DNA of 40,192 nt from Helochares maculicollis (lineage: Eukaryota > Arthropoda > Insecta > Coleoptera > Hydrophilidae). Shown piece by piece: positions 37,049 through 40,192 of the stretch. The DNA lies in assembly GCA_033557835.1 (NCBI GenBank), contig JAWQRO010000391.1:1-40192 (forward strand), read 5' to 3'. Position numbers and translations under genes: made by a program. The notes beneath the pieces were generated by a model, which saw only the letters and a list, made by a program, of their open reading frames with translations, did not search any database and had not been told where the DNA came from. The number at the start of each line of letters is the position of its first letter. Positions within the stretch are counted from its first letter, which is position 1.

Positions 37049-37539
37049 AGAATTACAAGCGTCGTTCATAATAGAGAGAAAAAGTTAACAGTCTTATGTT
37101 CTGTCATTTATAATTGTTATTTAATGTGAATCAGTCCTCTAAATATAATAAAATCATCTTCTCACAAAGAGCAATACTCAGAAGAATCATGAATGTCTGA
37201 TATTTTATAGATAATTCAATTTGCATATTTTTTCTTTCTGCGCTAATTTGTCTCGAGGACAGGGCACATGACTAGTTATTTTAACTTCTGAAGTATTTTT
37301 CTTAACTACTCTCCGAATAATAGAAACTGCGTTTGGTATTATAATTAAATGTTGATAATGCAGTGGATGTCACTTTAAGTAAAGAAATATTTGACCCAAT
37401 GAATTTATGGAAAAACGTTGGTGATATGAAAGAAGTAAATTAATATGGCGAAATTAAAAACCGCTTAAAGGCATTATCCAAAGCAAAAGCACGACCTAAA
37501 CCACTTAATTGTCCAAAGCTGACGGCTGTACTATGCCAG

Positions 37540-38260
37540 CTAGGTCTTAAAGAAAAAAGGCCCATCTCTTAGTTTTCCAGAGGCAGCCGGTAAAAACATT
37601 TCATTTGTGGCGATAACTATGTTCCTTGCTTGAAACAATAAGTCCGCGTCCATTAGCGTAAAGTTGGAGAACTCGGAACCGAGGGTGAAAAAACGGCGGA
37701 TTTCTTTGTGCGAGAAAAACATTCAGTGCATTTTCCTGGGAGAGCTTGTTTTAAGGGCTGATTAAACTTTATTCGCCATCAAGAAATTACCCAAAAACGA
37801 GACGCCTCCCGAGGATGCGAGGCAGGCAGCGGCTTGTAAATTCAGCGTTTTTCTTCTTGCTTTCGAAATAAAACGAGTTTGTCGTAAGAAGGCAGTCGTC
37901 CTCGTCTTTTCTCCTTTCCTTTCTCGCAAAACCCAATAAAACACATCGGAAGGTAATCCACAAAACAAAAAGTGTACAAACCTGATATGGTGGATATCTC
38001 TTGAATATCAATGTATCCCGTCTGCCCGGGGGAGATAGAGAGTAGCGGAGTTGAAGTACTCGCTTGAGATGGCATTCGCGCAGCAAATAAAGATGTGCGG
38101 CTCCGTCCGTGAAGTTTTTGATCCCGGCTCATATCTGCGTCTCTATTTGCAGCCTCCAGACATCCAACTCCGGATAGAGATGGATGAGGCTGCTATGCGA
38201 AGGAAAACGGATTGTCTTTCTGGTTGTCATCGGTGATAACGCTCGTCGTCTGCTGCATCC
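37540..38260. other. GC-richer island with overlapping frames
   Basis: Several minus-strand frames (37787-38086, 37842-38132) and a plus frame (38051-38236) overlap here. The minus frame starting MSRDQKLHGRSRTS runs to a possible weak donor (TATCAG|GTTTGT near 37981), but matches no Groucho N-terminus or other family I know. Probably regulatory or neutral intron DNA. Confidence 0.3.
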
Positions 38261-38279
38261 AGACGTTTACATAATTGCA

Positions 38280-38520
38280 TCATGTCTTGTCGGCAGAATA
38301 TGATCGCGGGCATGATCAGCATCCTGCTCCACTCGCTCACCTACTCTTTCCACCCCTGCTTCCTTCGCTATTTCCCTTGCTTTGTTTTGCTTTGTGTCCT
38401 TTTCACTCTATCACTTCTGCTTGCCCAACGCCTTCTCTCTAACCCACACCCTTCTGTCTCTATGCTTTACTTTGCTCACCTTAACATGCTCACTCCCTTG
38501 CTAACCTCTTTAATGTACTA
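38280..38520. other. Pyrimidine-rich tract
   Basis: C/T-rich for about 240 bp, including TTGCTTTGTTTTGCTTTGTG at 38378-38397. It yields a hydrophobic 79-residue frame (38282-38521) that resembles a membrane protein only because of composition. Confidence 0.5.
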
Positions 38521-39079
38521 ATCTTATTCTGTACAAATATACTACTGGCAATCATATTAAGATAGGCAATGTTTATTCTTCTTTGATTATGGCAGTTAGA
38601 ATTTTTGTGAGAGCGATGTATGTAGAAATTAAATAAAATTAATGAGTTATGTATTTAAATCGGTATTATTACAGCTAGTACGACATACGCTTCTATTCGT
38701 AAAAGCTTTGACTTATAAAGTTGCCTATTCAAATTAGAGATAGTGAACAGTCGATCGAATACTAGCAGCGGCTTTTCTAGCATTTAATAATATTTGTTCT
38801 AAAAGACACTGTTTGGCGCACTTAAGTAAGCTTCAAATTGTTTTGCCAAATTAAATATTAACACCAATAAGTTGCGAAAATTTTAAAAAAATGTGTCCTT
38901 TTTGTAACATAGCACATATGCATAATGAGTACTGACGACATTTTATTTTTAAGCAAGGTAATACTCTTAATAATATCACATAGAACAATTACTTGTTTAA
39001 TATCAATAACTATACGTAGTTGATACCGGAAATTTGTTGTTACAACTTAGAGCAAAACCAGACAATCCGAGGAAATCCC

Positions 39080-39480
39080 TATGCATCCACATTTCATTAT
39101 TGACAATAATATCAGGGATCACACGATTACGATTTTAGGGATCATCCCCAAACACTCGTGTCGCAACCGTAACGACCATTAAACCGAAAAAAATAATAAT
39201 CATCCCGAAATTGAATAAAAAGGGAGTTTAATCCACTGTAATATAATGGGCTCTGTTGATATGGGAAATGGACATGAAGAGAGGGTTAGTCGGTGGTTAC
39301 ATGAGCACGTGTTTACCGATATAATTACCTGGGGCGCACCCCCTAATTCGCAGCCCCTATCGATGAAAGGGCGGCTCACTACCGAATCAGTGGAGCACGT
39401 GACGACGGGGTATGGAATTGTGGGGTGCGGTTTGTCGAATGTTCACCCCCAAACGCTGGAGGTGAAGATTCGACTTTAAC
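39080..39480. promoter_or_regulatory. Candidate cis-regulatory island with paired E-boxes
   Basis: GC-richer block with two GAGCACGTG sites whose CACGTG cores are at 39306-39311 and 39396-39401, exactly 90 bp apart. The first overlaps a forkhead-type TGTTTAC (39310-39316). A 77-residue plus frame (39246-39479) spans it without recognisable domains. Function is inferred only from motifs and composition. Confidence 0.3.
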
Positions 39481-39734
39481 GGATGAATAAATAAAGCGGT
39501 AATATTCGATAAGAAATAAAAAGGTTGAAATTCAGTAGAGGAAGCGGGGTGGGTTAATCAAACCAAAGTTACTCCACAAATATTTTACAATGCCTGTCCA
39601 ATTTTCTTGTCCAATCTCCGGAGTCGGACGGGTAAAACAATTTGGAATGTGCGGCCTGAATACGAAATCAGAGCTTACAAGGGATGAGTCGCGTAGAAAC
39701 TGTTTCAACCCTGGAAATACTCACATCTACTTAC

Positions 39735-39756
39735 TTTGCCACGTAGTGGGCGAGGT
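39735..39756 (-). other. Microexon-like 22-nt segment with strong splice signals
   Basis: On the minus strand an excellent acceptor (CTTCCCTCTTCCCCAAACCCTCAG|) is followed 22 nt later by a strong donor (GCAAA|GTAAGTAG). The enclosed bases do not encode the Groucho residues expected just before QQRPDLP. It may be a pseudo-exon, a rare alternative exon, or chance. Confidence 0.12.
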
Positions 39757-40192
39757 CTGAGGGTTTGGGGAAGAGGGAAGTTTCCCCTTACAACCCGGCT
39801 CCCCACAGGATCGGTAAGGATTTTGCTGCTTCCGGTTGCCAACAATACACTTTTCTTATTTTCGTTTTATATCATGAGGTTCGCAGGGGCTTATAAAATG
39901 CTGGGGTTGGTCGGTTGGGTTCGTGGAGATTTTTGCGGATTTGATTTGATTGGATAGATTCTAATGGAAGTATGTCCAGATGGCTTATATAGCGGAAAGA
40001 ACACAAACTTGAGGAAAACGAACTGTAAATAGAAAAGAGTAAAGGCAAGACTGTTTGCACATCAACTTTACTACTTGTGTGTCTGTGTGCTGTATGTTCT
40101 GCCCGTGTGTTTGTCTGTTTACACTAACATAGACCCTAACCTACATTTCTTAGAATTACAGAGCAAACACCGTTCTCCTGTTTGCTTGTATA

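Larger units (their letters stand above)
26881..40192 (-). other. gro: groucho upstream intron (partial, at least 13.3 kb, phase 0)
   Basis: Minus-strand sequence upstream of the Q/GP exon. I looked for the Q-domain exon that should end in a Gln codon in phase 0 (the ELN-IIGQ region of the family) and did not find it. The intron therefore probably extends past the right edge. It holds the 25-bp repeat arrays at 30.3 and 33.2 kb and the islands near 28.9, 33.3, 35.4, 37.9 and 39.4 kb. Confidence 0.65.

Noticed and set aside
37842..38132. Minus-strand frame beginning MSRDQKLHGRSRTS as the groucho first exon
   Set aside because: It does not resemble the Groucho N-terminus or Q domain, and its possible donor (GTTTGT) is weak.
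38282..38521. Hydrophobic frame resembling a small membrane protein
   Set aside because: It lies in a C/T-rich tract, where Leu, Phe, Ser and Pro codons dominate in any frame.
39735..39756. The 22-nt segment as the constitutive groucho exon before QQRPDLP
   Set aside because: Read in the required phase it gives PRPLRGK, not the expected Q-domain ending.
1..40192. Operon, CRISPR array, phage or other prokaryotic defence system
   Set aside because: There are no long adjacent reading frames and no spacer arrays, and spliced animal exons are present. This is animal intronic DNA.
1..40192. Complete transposon or endogenous virus
   Set aside because: No reverse transcriptase, transposase or integrase motif, long terminal repeat, or long terminal inverted repeat was seen. 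Decayed fragments cannot be excluded by eye.

Overview
This window is eukaryotic nuclear DNA, most likely from an insect or another arthropod. It is AT-rich (about one third GC by eye), has no dense long reading frames and no operon layout, and carries AT microsatellites and GT-AG splice signals. The one gene I can name is groucho (the Groucho/TLE transcriptional co-repressor), lying on the minus strand and represented by two coding exons. The larger exon (26652-26880, 229 nt) encodes the end of the glutamine-rich Q region and the glycine/proline-rich GP region. A 26-nt microexon (11581-11606) follows 15 kb further along the transcript and continues the same frame exactly (phase 1 to phase 1, ending in phase 0).

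Everything else is best read as intron of this gene. In transcript order (right to left) the layout is: an incomplete upstream intron from beyond 40192 down to 26881; exon 26880-26652; a complete 15,045-nt intron; microexon 11606-11581; and an incomplete downstream intron from 11580 to 1. The other Q-domain exons and the CcN/SP/WD40 exons were not found and should lie outside the window. About 255 coding bases therefore sit in 40 kb.

The intronic DNA alternates between AT-rich stretches with little visible structure and GC-richer islands of 200-900 bp. The main islands are near 3.5-4.2, 5.5-6.6, 8.7-9.7, 10.2-10.7, 12.3-12.6, 13.9-14.5, 17.5-18.3, 18.9-19.6, 20.75-21.3, 24.2-25.5, 28.7-29.25, 33.1-33.6, 35.2-35.8, 37.5-38.3 and 39.1-39.96 kb. 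They look like candidate cis-regulatory DNA, but nothing here proves that. Many are pyrimidine-rich on the plus strand, which produces short spurious hydrophobic reading frames.

The least expected structure is a diverged tandem family of about 25-bp units. Nine units lie at 30341-30570, one orphan copy near 30702, and a second block of the same family at 33198-33338. There are also two (AT)n tracts of identical length (45 bp) 1.2 kb apart, a seven-copy TCTGY pentamer array, several smaller repeats and hairpins, and a few weak exon candidates. No RNA gene, complete transposon, CRISPR array or prokaryotic system was seen.
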